A stretch of 6,751 nt of DNA from Bacteroidota bacterium (GCA_009918425.1 RGEC01000123.1:1-6751); one strand, 5' to 3'; shown: positions 1 through 6,477, numbered from the stretch's first letter. The notes: a model not told the origin generated them from the sequence alone. A program made the numbers and translations.

Positions 1-11
1 TGAATTTCAAT

Positions 12-38
12 AAGTATGCATACTTTTGCTAAAAGTAT
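12..38. repeat. Nested palindromes upstream of the kinase operon
   Basis: Positions 12-25 read AAGTATGCATACTT, a perfect 14-bp palindrome. Its right half is reused in a second inverted repeat: ATACTTTT (20-27), loop GCT (28-30), AAAAGTAT (31-38), with 8-bp arms. Three AGTAT-type half sites therefore lie in 27 bp. The right arm plus the next base forms TACTTTTG (21-28), a perfect TAnnTTTG -7 box. This could be an operator overlapping a promoter or a weak hairpin ending an upstream gene outside the window. The stems are AT-rich and have no U-run, so I do not call a terminator. The repeats are seen directly; their role is unknown. Confidence 0.6.
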
Positions 39-115
39 TAATTGTAACAAACAAGATTTAAGGCAGTGTAAATAAGTTGATAAAATCTACAATAAATAAC
101 AATTAATATTAAATA

Positions 116-129
116 ATGACTAATGTCAT
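116..129. promoter_or_regulatory. Putative CRP/FNR-type operator upstream of the kinase gene
   Basis: ATGAC-TAAT-GTCAT is a perfect inverted repeat with 5-bp arms and a 4-bp spacer, the geometry of FNR-class sites (known consensus TTGAT-N4-ATCAA) but with TGAC/GTCA arms. Positions 117-131 match 2572-2586 at 14 of 15 bases. The centre (122.5) is about 52 bp upstream of the start site expected from the -7 box at 164-171. The likely ligand is the RR-CRP regulator encoded at 1494-2552, which would make this an autoregulatory site. The dyad and the second copy are seen; the binding partner is inferred. Confidence 0.55.
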
Positions 130-163
130 ATGTAATCACAGCCGTGAAGCAAAATCATAAATA

Positions 164-171
164 TACTTTTG
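164..171 (+). promoter_or_regulatory. Bacteroidota -7 box for the kinase operon
   Basis: TACTTTTG matches the Bacteroidota -7 consensus TAnnTTTG exactly and lies 31 nt before the kinase ATG. No TTTG or TTG -33 element is visible 17-23 bp upstream (about 138-147). That would fit a promoter depending on an activator bound at the dyad at 116-129. The 9-mer ATACTTTTG at 163-171 is identical to 20-28. Confidence 0.5.
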
Positions 172-202
172 AAGCGTGATTATAACATTTTAAATCAAAA
201 AC

Positions 203-1519
203 ATGGGAAGGAAACCAGCCAAAAAAGCCGTTTTTGAAATGAAAAAAAATTATCATAATGAGGGGTTCAAGGATAAAGAAGTTTGGCAAAATGTGCTCAT
301 GACCTCATTTAATTATTGCAGCGAAGCCTTAATCCTTATGAATTACAAGGGTGGGGTGTGTCTGACAAATCCTGCAGCCAAGGATTTGTTTGGGTACGAT
401 GATGAAGAGCTGCGGGCACTCAGCATTGAAAATTTACTCAAGTCAGTTTATGATGCTAAAATTAAAGTCACAATTCCGGATTTACTGAATGGACATAATA
501 AAAACATACAGGCAATAAGAAAAGATAATCATGTATTTCCTGTAAATATTCGGATGAAAAGCCTTAGCACTTCGCAGTCAGTATATGCATTGTTATTTGT
601 GTCTACCCCGGACAGTATGTTGATCAGGGATAAATCACTTCAACGACGGAATGCTGAAATTTACAAGCTTAAAGAGGAAATTAACCGTTTAAAGAACCAT
701 GCAGAGAGGTCTATCAGAGACAGAACGCAGATATTGCAGGAAACTGTTGATTCACTGGTGCAAACCCAGCAGCAACTTCGACAATCTCTGAACAAAGAAA
801 TAAAAGTCAATGAAAAGTGCACTAAGTTCGCATTCCTTATTTCCCATGAATACAGGAATCCACTCGGTGCAATTCTTACCTCACTTAATTTGATTGATAG
901 ATACGGTCGTAAAGAAAATTCTCTCAGTAAGCCGCAGCAGGATCACCTTCAAAAAGCCCGGGAGAATGTGAAGCAACTGGTTTCTGTTACTGATGAATTG
1001 CTGAACCTGAATACCAATCTGAATAACGGACATAAGTTAAAAACTACGGAAGTTGTCATTTCTGATTTGCTGAATGAAATATCTCAAAACTGGATCCGGA
1101 TGGGTGAAAAAGGTCAAAATGTGCCCATTCGCCTGAATGTGACAGGCAAGATTATAGTTGAAACCAATGGAGACTTATTAAAACAAGCGCTGAACAATCT
1201 TATCAGCAATGCTGTTAAATATTCTGATGCAAACGGAGAAGTCGTTATAGACTGCGATGAGGACAAAGATACTTGTCTGATTTCTGTGAAAGATCAGGGT
1301 AGGGGAATACCCAAAGATGAATTACATAAACTTAGTAATGGATTTTACAGAGCGACCAATTCTAAAGGCATAGCCGGAAATGGTCTGGGGCTCTTTATAG
1401 TCCGTCAGTTTCTTGAGCATCTTAATGGAAAATTAGAACTTGTGAGTGAACTTGATTTAGGAACATGTGCAACCATTAGATTACCTAAGAAATATGAAGA
1501 AAAAAGTATTGTTAATTGA
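203..1519 (+). CDS. Soluble PAS-domain sensor histidine kinase
   Basis: This 438-residue kinase should autophosphorylate a histidine in response to a cytoplasmic signal and pass the phosphate to the regulator encoded next door. Order of parts: basic N-terminus; one PAS domain at about residues 30-135 (TNPAAKDLFGY is typical PAS sequence); a charged, Gln-rich coiled coil at about 143-208; HisKA with the H-box SHEYRNPL and phospho-acceptor His215; then a HATPase_c domain. The ATPase shows the N-box around Asn336, G1 box DQGRG at 364-368, F-box Phe381 and G2 box GNGLGL at 392-397. HExxN in the H-box keeps the residue associated with phosphatase activity in HisKA kinases. There is no signal peptide, membrane segment or HAMP, so it should be cytosolic. 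I see no FixL-like haem histidine pattern, and the signal is unknown. The start is ATG 203; ATG 239 (residue 13) is possible because neither has an SD. Its 3' end overlaps the next gene by 26 nt. Confidence 0.93.
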   Translation: MGRKPAKKAVFEMKKNYHNEGFKDKEVWQNVLMTSFNYCSEALILMNYKGGVCLTNPAAKDLFGYDDEELRALSIENLLKSVYDAKIKVTIPDLLNGHNKNIQAIRKDNHVFPVNIRMKSLSTSQSVYALLFVSTPDSMLIRDKSLQRRNAEIYKLKEEINRLKNHAERSIRDRTQILQETVDSLVQTQQQLRQSLNKEIKVNEKCTKFAFLISHEYRNPLGAILTSLNLIDRYGRKENSLSKPQQDHLQKARENVKQLVSVTDELLNLNTNLNNGHKLKTTEVVISDLLNEISQNWIRMGEKGQNVPIRLNVTGKIIVETNGDLLKQALNNLISNAVKYSDANGEVVIDCDEDKDTCLISVKDQGRGIPKDELHKLSNGFYRATNSKGIAGNGLGLFIVRQFLEHLNGKLELVSELDLGTCATIRLPKKYEEKSIVN

Positions 1520-2552
1520 CGACAATCTCGATGTACGAGAAAATGTCGCAGAAATCTTAACCTTATCAGACTATGAGGTTCTTACATCTGAAAATGGAAA
1601 GGAGGGGGTGGAAGTTGCGCAGAAAAATTTGCCGGATATCATTGTTTGCGATATTGCCATGCCCCTGCTTGACGGATATGGTGTAATTCATTTGCTTTCC
1701 CGTTCACCTGAAACAGCCAATATTCCTGTTATTCTGCTCACGGCCAGAACAGACAGAGACAATTACCGCAAAGGCATGGAACTTGGAGCAGACGATTATA
1801 TTACAAAGCCATTTGAAGAGGCAGAGCTGCTGAGGGCAATTGAAGCCAGGTTACTCAAACACAGCCGAGAGAAAGACGGCAGATACGGAACTGCGGAAGG
1901 TTTTGTGGCACTGATGAATGATACACGCTCACTGGAAGCCTTTAAAGAAGCTGCTGTGGATGGACTTGTATTCGATTTTCAAAAAAGAGAATATATCTAC
2001 CGGGAGGGTAGTCAGCCCAGATATGTTTATTTCATTGAATCAGGTAAAGTCAAAACAGTATTACTCAGCAATGATGGTAAGGAACTCATGACCGGGCTGT
2101 TCGGTGAAGGTGATATTTTTGGTCATATTGCCATGCTGGAAGAAGCCGAATACACCGAGTCTGCAATTGCTGTAGAACATGTAAAACTTCATGCACTGAA
2201 TAAGGCTGATTTTTTTTCATTGCTGGGAACGCATCAGGGCGCAACTGCTAAATTTATTCGTATCATGGCCAATCAACTGATCGAAGCTGAGGATAAATTA
2301 CTTCGGCTTGCTTATGATTCCGTTCGCAAAAGGGTGGCAGAGGCCCTGGTTGAAGTTTACCGTACTTACTCTCTAAGCAATGGAAAAAAGGAAATTGAAA
2401 TTTCTCGACAGGAGCTGGCTTCATACGTTGGTACGGCTACAGAAACAGTAATTAGAACCCTGAGTGCTTTCAAGCAGGAGGGGCTGATTAATATTGTTCA
2501 AAGCAATATCATCATCAAAGACCTGGCGGGATTAATACGCATGAAAAACTAA
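1494..2552 (+). CDS. Response regulator: receiver fused to a CRP/FNR-type DNA-binding module
   Basis: This 352-residue regulator joins two input folds to one output. The receiver (about 1-122) has the acidic pair Asp9-Asp10, phospho-acceptor Asp53 in DIAMP, Thr83 and Lys105 in TKPF, so it looks fully functional. A cNMP-binding jelly roll (about 145-255, with GEGDIFG at 204-210) is followed by the dimerisation helix (about 256-285) and a Crp-type winged helix. The recognition helix TETVIR (316-321) keeps Glu317 and Arg321, equivalent to E. coli CRP Glu181/Arg185 and FNR Glu209/Arg213; CRP Arg180 is replaced by Thr316. The only cysteine is Cys52, so it cannot carry an FNR-type Fe-S cluster. Phosphorylation may replace ligand binding as the trigger (inference). 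I chose ATG 1494 over ATG 1467 because the receiver strand starts at once (MKKKVLLIDD) and 1467 would lie 53 nt inside the kinase gene. No terminator follows. Confidence 0.93.
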   Translation: MKKKVLLIDDNLDVRENVAEILTLSDYEVLTSENGKEGVEVAQKNLPDIIVCDIAMPLLDGYGVIHLLSRSPETANIPVILLTARTDRDNYRKGMELGADDYITKPFEEAELLRAIEARLLKHSREKDGRYGTAEGFVALMNDTRSLEAFKEAAVDGLVFDFQKREYIYREGSQPRYVYFIESGKVKTVLLSNDGKELMTGLFGEGDIFGHIAMLEEAEYTESAIAVEHVKLHALNKADFFSLLGTHQGATAKFIRIMANQLIEAEDKLLRLAYDSVRKRVAEALVEVYRTYSLSNGKKEIEISRQELASYVGTATETVIRTLSAFKQEGLINIVQSNIIIKDLAGLIRMKN

Positions 2553-2571
2553 GCAATCCGACTTTTTGTTG

Positions 2572-2583
2572 TGACAAATGTCA
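2572..2583. promoter_or_regulatory. Putative CRP/FNR-type operator upstream of the small gene
   Basis: TGAC-AAAT-GTCA is an inverted repeat (also readable as TGACA-AA-TGTCA, 5-bp arms). It starts 20 nt after the regulator's stop codon. With its right flank (to 2586) it matches 117-131 at 14 of 15 positions. A further half site, TGACA at 2594-2598, lies about two helical turns downstream of the first. The dyad centre (2577.5) is about 41-44 bp upstream of the start site expected from the weak -7 box at 2609-2616, close to the -41.5 spacing of class II CRP/FNR activation. The repeat is seen; its role is inferred. Confidence 0.55.
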
Positions 2584-2608
2584 TATTCTGTTATGACAAA
2601 ATCACCCT

Positions 2609-2616
2609 TAATATTG
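2609..2616 (+). promoter_or_regulatory. Possible -7 box for the small gene
   Basis: TAATATTG matches TAnnTTTG except for A in place of the first T of TTTG. It ends 8 nt before the ATG at 2625, giving a very short leader. No -33 element is visible at normal spacing. On its own the match is weak; it gains some weight from its spacing to the dyad at 2572-2583. Confidence 0.3.
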
Positions 2617-2624
2617 TTGTGCTT

Positions 2625-2969
2625 ATGACGAAGGTAATTGAAGCCCAAAAAATTGATTTTTCTGATTACACCGCTGACAGGGAATTTGAAAAACAGTTCC
2701 ATCTGATGTTTCCCTACCTCAGAATTACTTTGCAAAAAGCGAGCAATACGCCGCGGCAGAGTATGGTTTCCAATCCACGCATGTTTATTACGGAAAATTC
2801 AACCGTGAAGGATGTTTGCGATAAACTCTATACCGTATATGGAAGGATGGCAGAGATTCAGCGATTCACAGTTACTACCTGGCTTGATATTACCAGGTCT
2901 AAACATTGGACGCTTAGGAGCCAAAATGAAGAAGCGCGAAAACTGGCCTGTCTGAATCCGGGTTTATAA
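2625..2969 (+). CDS. Small conserved protein of unknown function
   Basis: The product is a soluble protein of 114 residues with no signal peptide or membrane segment. It has two parts: an N-terminal stretch with FHLMFPYLRITL (25-36), and a C-terminal stretch beginning STVKDV (59-64) and ending with WLDITRSKHWTLRSQNEEA (86-104). This pattern (FPYL... then TVxDV..., an aromatic-rich strand, WTLxxQN) resembles from memory a small Bacteroidota family of unknown function whose members carry a QVFRxSGxxWLETT-type segment; here that segment is diverged (IQRFTVTTWLDIT). I cannot assign an activity. An upstream GTG at 2571 would keep the frame but would place the dyad inside the coding region and add a poor N-terminus, so ATG 2625 is preferred. 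The gene lies 72 nt after the regulator, behind a dyad nearly identical to the one ahead of the kinase, which suggests control by that system. Confidence 0.78.
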   Translation: MTKVIEAQKIDFSDYTADREFEKQFHLMFPYLRITLQKASNTPRQSMVSNPRMFITENSTVKDVCDKLYTVYGRMAEIQRFTVTTWLDITRSKHWTLRSQNEEARKLACLNPGL

Positions 2970-2984
2970 TGTTTTCAAAGGCTG

Positions 2985-2992
2985 TATCTTTG
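2985..2992 (+). promoter_or_regulatory. Bacteroidota -7 box for the malic enzyme gene
   Basis: TATCTTTG is an exact TAnnTTTG match in the 33-nt gap between the small gene and the malic enzyme ATG. TTTA at 2963-2966, 18 nt upstream, is a weak candidate -33 element. Transcription would begin near 2995-2998, leaving a leader of only about 5-8 nt. The malic enzyme gene is therefore probably expressed independently of the signalling genes before it. Confidence 0.6.
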
Positions 2993-3002
2993 CCGCCTGA
3001 TT

Positions 3003-5264
3003 ATGGCGGATAAGAAATTGCTGGACGCCCTCAGTTATCATGCTGACGGTAAACCCGGAAAAATAGAAGTTGTTACAACCAAACCCACACAAACACAGTT
3101 TGACCTTGCCTTAGCTTACAGCCCCGGAGTTGCTGAACCGTGTCTGAAGATTGCAGAAAATACCGAAGACGTTTACAAATATACAGCTAAAGGAAATCTG
3201 GTAGCGGTTATTAGCAATGGTACAGCTGTTTTGGGTCTGGGCGATATTGGCCCGGAAGCTTCAAAACCGGTGATGGAAGGGAAGGGTGTACTTTTCAAGA
3301 TTTTTGCCGATATTGATGTTTTTGACATTGAACTGAACTGCAAGGATGTTGATGAGTTCGTTCGCACCGTAAAGGCCATGGAACCTACATTCGGGGGGAT
3401 TAACCTTGAAGATATTAAAGCGCCGGAAAGTTTTGAAATAGAAGAGCGACTTAAAGCCGAACTTAATATTCCCATCATGCACGACGATCAGCATGGAACG
3501 GCTATTATAAGTGGTGCTGCGTTACTGAATGCTTTGCGCATTGTGAATAAAGAGATCAGCAAGGTTAAGTTGGTGGTAAATGGCGCCGGTGCAAGCGCAA
3601 TTGCCTGCTCTAAACTGTTCGTGAGCCTGGGTGTGGATCCCCAAAACCTTATAATGCTTGACAGTAAAGGGGTAATTCATGCAGAAAGAAATGATCTTGA
3701 TAAATACAAAAGCCAGTTTGTAACCACCTCAGCTGCACGTACACTGGAGGATGCAATGGCAGGTGCTGATGTTTTTGTTGGGCTGTCTAAAGGTAACATT
3801 CTGAGTCCTGAAATGATTCTCAGTATGGCAGATAAACCCATCGTATTTGCTATGGCAAATCCCGACCCGGAAATTGATTATAAATTGGCTGTTTCTACCC
3901 GCCCCGATATACTGATGGCCACAGGTAGAAGTGATTATCCCAATCAGGTGAATAATGTACTGGGATTCCCATTTATATTCAGGGGTGCGTTGGATGTGCG
4001 TGCTACGGCCATTAATGAAGACATGAAGCTTGCAGCCGTTCGTGCCATTGCGGATCTGGCCCTGGAGCCGGTTCCCGAAGTTGTGATGATGGCTTACAAC
4101 GATTATGATCTTGATTTCGGTAGTAATTACATCATTCCCAAGCCCATGGATCCACGACTGCTCACCACAGTGGCTCCTGCTGTAGCCATGGCCGCTATGG
4201 ACAGTGGTGTTGCCAGAACCCCCATTGCCGACTGGGATGCATACAAAGCCACACTTAGAAAGCGGTTGGGTATAGACAATGATTTTGTGAACCGTCTGGT
4301 GCAACGTGCCAGAAAGCAGCCTAAACGTGTGGTTTTCTCTGAAGCTGAGGATGTTAAAATCCTTCGGGCTGCACAAATTTGCATGAATGAGGGAATTGCA
4401 ACACCTGTGTTGCTGGGTCGCACCCAGCTTATAAAGCAGGTTATGGAAGAAAATAACATAGATCTGGGGCCGGTCACCATGCTCGATCCATGGACAGAAG
4501 ATGCCCTCTGCGAAGAATTTGGGGGAATATTGTACGAAAAACGCAAGCGCAACGGGCTCACCCAGACCGAGGCTGTTAAAAATATGCGCTATCGCAATTA
4601 CTTTGGGGCTATGCTGGTGGAAACCGGCAAATGTGACGCGCTAATCAGCGGATTGACCCGAAATTATCCCATTGCCCTCCGTCCTATGCTGGAATGTATA
4701 CCTGTAACGGGTGCATCCAAACGCATTGCCGGAATGCATATTGTTATGACCAAAAACGGACCGGTATTTCTTTCTGATACAACTGTCAATATTGACTATA
4801 AGCCGGAAGAACTGGTAGATCTGGTGCTGAAAGTACACGAGCGTGTCAGCAAATTCCAGATTGAACCCCGAATTGCCTTGGTTACCTACAGCAATTTTGG
4901 CAGCAGCCGCGGACCCGCGCCCATCCAAATGCGAAAAGCTGTGGAACTGCTTCACGAACATCATCCGCATATTCTGGTTGATGGTGAAATGCAGACTACC
5001 TACGCCATGGATGGAGAGGCACGTGTTAAACAATATCCATTTAACAAGCTTGGGAACAAACCTGCCAATACCCTGATTTTTCCGGGTCTAAACAGTGGAA
5101 ATGCAGCATACCAGCTGATGCGGGGAATGGGCATGGTAGATATAATCGGGCCGGTATTGCTGGGTTTTGAAAAAAGCGTACATGTATTGCACCATACCAG
5201 TAATGTGAGGGAAATTGTTAATATGGTTGCATTGGCTGTTTGCGAAGCGCAGGAAAAATCATGA
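3003..5264 (+). CDS. maeB: NADP-type malic enzyme with C-terminal phosphotransacetylase-like domain (MaeB type)
   Basis: This 753-residue cytosolic enzyme should oxidatively decarboxylate (S)-malate to pyruvate and CO2, reducing NADP+ and so supplying NADPH and pyruvate from the TCA pool. The malic domain has Tyr39 in AYSPGVAEP (catalytic acid), Lys94 in EGKGVLFK (catalytic base), and metal ligands Glu136 and Asp137 (NLEDIKAP) and Asp162 (HDDQHGT). The NAD(P)-binding domain has GAGASA at 194-199 followed by LDSKG. From about residue 438 (KRVVFSEAED) to the end is a phosphotransacetylase-like domain. In characterised MaeB proteins this domain is regulatory, mediating allosteric control by acetyl-CoA, and is not known to make acetyl phosphate. 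Total length is normal for the family and no frameshift is seen. NADP rather than NAD preference is inferred from architecture. The gene has its own -7 box, and the GNAT gene begins within its stop codon. Confidence 0.95.
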   Translation: MADKKLLDALSYHADGKPGKIEVVTTKPTQTQFDLALAYSPGVAEPCLKIAENTEDVYKYTAKGNLVAVISNGTAVLGLGDIGPEASKPVMEGKGVLFKIFADIDVFDIELNCKDVDEFVRTVKAMEPTFGGINLEDIKAPESFEIEERLKAELNIPIMHDDQHGTAIISGAALLNALRIVNKEISKVKLVVNGAGASAIACSKLFVSLGVDPQNLIMLDSKGVIHAERNDLDKYKSQFVTTSAARTLEDAMAGADVFVGLSKGNILSPEMILSMADKPIVFAMANPDPEIDYKLAVSTRPDILMATGRSDYPNQVNNVLGFPFIFRGALDVRATAINEDMKLAAVRAIADLALEPVPEVVMMAYNDYDLDFGSNYIIPKPMDPRLLTTVAPAVAMAAMDSGVARTPIADWDAYKATLRKRLGIDNDFVNRLVQRARKQPKRVVFSEAEDVKILRAAQICMNEGIATPVLLGRTQLIKQVMEENNIDLGPVTMLDPWTEDALCEEFGGILYEKRKRNGLTQTEAVKNMRYRNYFGAMLVETGKCDALISGLTRNYPIALRPMLECIPVTGASKRIAGMHIVMTKNGPVFLSDTTVNIDYKPEELVDLVLKVHERVSKFQIEPRIALVTYSNFGSSRGPAPIQMRKAVELLHEHHPHILVDGEMQTTYAMDGEARVKQYPFNKLGNKPANTLIFPGLNSGNAAYQLMRGMGMVDIIGPVLLGFEKSVHVLHHTSNVREIVNMVALAVCEAQEKS

Positions 5265-5698
5265 TGCCGTCTACACCTCAAATTCTGGAATGGGGCAGCA
5301 AACAGCAGGTGCAAAGCATTGGCCTTCGCTATGAAGTGCTGAGAAAACCGCTGGGTTTGTTTTTTGCGCCTGATGAACTTAGTGAGGAAGTAGATCAGTG
5401 GCATATCGGCATGATCAATGGAGATAGGGTAGTGGCAGTTCTATTATTGAAGAAGATGAATGATAGAATTGCCAAAATGCGTCAGGTGGCTGTGGATGAA
5501 ACCCTGCAGGGAAAAGGGATAGGAAAGGAACTTGTGCGGTTTTCCGAAGAATTTTGCCGCCGGCAAGGTCTGGAATTGATTGAACTTCACGCCCGCAAAA
5601 CAGCGGTTCCATTTTATCTTTCTTTGGGATATTCTCTCATTGGTGATGAATTTGAGGAAGTGGGTATTCCTCACATAAAAATGGCACTCCAGCTTTGA
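5261..5698 (+). CDS. GNAT-family N-acetyltransferase
   Basis: The product is 145 residues, a complete single GNAT domain that should transfer an acetyl group from acetyl-CoA to an unidentified amine. The acetyl-CoA pyrophosphate-binding motif is QGKGIG (83-88), preceded by the β4 strand KMRQVAVD (72-79) and followed by helix α3. The late motif AVPFYLSLGY (115-124) is the usual GNAT β5-α4 region. The ending GIPHIKMAL resembles ElaA/YjcF-like GNATs from memory, so the subgroup is tentative and no substrate can be given. I chose ATG 5261, which gives an ATGA overlap with the malic enzyme stop and suggests translational coupling; ATG 5264 and an in-frame start at 5240 inside the upstream gene are alternatives. 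The stop is 1 nt from the stop of the convergent minus-strand gene, leaving no room for an intergenic terminator. Confidence 0.9.
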   Translation: MMPSTPQILEWGSKQQVQSIGLRYEVLRKPLGLFFAPDELSEEVDQWHIGMINGDRVVAVLLLKKMNDRIAKMRQVAVDETLQGKGIGKELVRFSEEFCRRQGLELIELHARKTAVPFYLSLGYSLIGDEFEEVGIPHIKMALQL

Positions 5699-5699
5699 T

Positions 5700-6461
5700 T
5701 TACTTGTAACCTTGCCAGTTGCCGGTTTCCCTGTCATATAGCCAGAAAATACCATTGGCATAAGCAAAATCACCGCATAGCGGCTTGGGCCCGTTTTCAT
5801 CCATTATTTGTAAAATACGTGTGCATCTTCCGTTGCGGCTACTATACAATAAAATGCGGTGCTGTGCTCGGTCGTATAGCCCTATTTCCCCGTTTTTAAT
5901 ATCCGTGTAAACCATACCCATGCTATTAATTTCGTTTTCAAAATCATCGATGTCGAGGTGAATGGGTGCTCGGTGGTGTGCATGGCGGGTTTTGTATCTG
6001 AAAATTGTTTTATCATGATAATACCACAATTCCCTGTGCCGTCTCACCCAGGCACCGTTGCCAATGGCAACCGGGTTATGCAGAGCATAAAAAATATTTT
6101 CGGCATAGGCCGGCAAACCTTCACGTAAATGAATTTCATACAATCCTTCCATGCCTGAAGCATAGCTTTTTAATGAATTGCCCCCTGCTTCAACCCATAA
6201 ACTGCCGGGGTCAAACGGCAGTAAATAAGGCGCTTTAACGGATTGTCCTTTTTGGTCATAGATAAATAGCCACCTATCACCGGATCCGGATACTGCTGCA
6301 TAATATCTTTTAACTGCGGGATTCCAAACTACCGTAACCCCCATTCCGCCTGATGGTTGGGCCGAAATTAACTGGGTTAATGGCCGCAATGTCTGGATGG
6401 GTTGTGACACTAAATACAGCGGCAATAACAGGCAAATAAACAGACCAAACAGAAATCTCAT
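5700..6461 (-). CDS. Predicted exported protein of unknown function, β-propeller-like
   Basis: The protein has 253 residues and I do not recognise it by name. Residues 2-19 form a short basic then strongly hydrophobic signal sequence (RFLFGLFICLLLPLYLVS), with likely type I cleavage after Ser19, before Gln20. Cys10 lies within the hydrophobic core and not in a lipobox, so a lipoprotein is unlikely. The mature part is rich in aromatics and short repeated strand patterns: WLFIYDQKGQ (64-73), then LWYYHDKTIFRY, IGLYDRAQHRILLY and IFWLYDRETGNW. Such Y-D turns at roughly regular intervals suggest several blades of a β-propeller or similar sheet repeat, probably periplasmic or outer-membrane associated. 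The ATG at 6461 gives the signal peptide directly at the N-terminus. The gene is divergent from rseP and convergent with the GNAT gene. No enzymatic motif is evident. Confidence 0.82.
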   Translation of the reverse strand: MRFLFGLFICLLLPLYLVSQPIQTLRPLTQLISAQPSGGMGVTVVWNPAVKRYYAAVSGSGDRWLFIYDQKGQSVKAPYLLPFDPGSLWVEAGGNSLKSYASGMEGLYEIHLREGLPAYAENIFYALHNPVAIGNGAWVRRHRELWYYHDKTIFRYKTRHAHHRAPIHLDIDDFENEINSMGMVYTDIKNGEIGLYDRAQHRILLYSSRNGRCTRILQIMDENGPKPLCGDFAYANGIFWLYDRETGNWQGYK

Positions 6462-6469
6462 TTCAGTTG

Positions 6470-6477
6470 CAAATAGC
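6470..6477 (-). promoter_or_regulatory. Weak -7-like box for the exported-protein gene
   Basis: On the minus strand these bases read GCTATTTG, which keeps the TTTG core but not the leading TA of TAnnTTTG. It lies 8 nt before the ATG, the same placement as the perfect box ahead of rseP (TTTGCA then a few bases then ATG). Low confidence. Confidence 0.25.

Noticed and set aside
203..650. FixL-like haem PAS domain in the kinase
   Set aside because: The PAS sequence is generic; I see no histidine in the position or context of the FixL haem ligand motif.
1467..1493. Upstream ATG extending the regulator by nine residues (MQPLDYLRN)
   Set aside because: The receiver fold starts at MKKKVLLIDD; the extension only lies within the kinase reading region and adds no family-like sequence.
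2591..2604. TGACAAAATCA as a second complete operator
   Set aside because: Only the left half site matches; the right half lacks GTCA at the proper spacing, so it is mentioned only as a possible half site.
2571..2624. GTG start extending the small protein by 18 residues
   Set aside because: It would translate through the TGAC-N4-GTCA dyad and the -7-like box; the ATG at 2625 gives a better N-terminus for the family pattern.
3729..4376. Long minus-strand reading frame inside the malic enzyme gene
   Set aside because: Shadow of the well-supported malic enzyme coding sequence; Cys/His-rich low-plausibility protein with no motif.
4314..5264. Separate phosphotransacetylase (pta) gene
   Set aside because: The frame is continuous with the malic enzyme without a stop; the fusion is the normal MaeB architecture.
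5000..5404. Minus-strand frame spanning the malic enzyme/GNAT junction
   Set aside because: Shadow frame; both plus-strand genes show intact catalytic motifs there.
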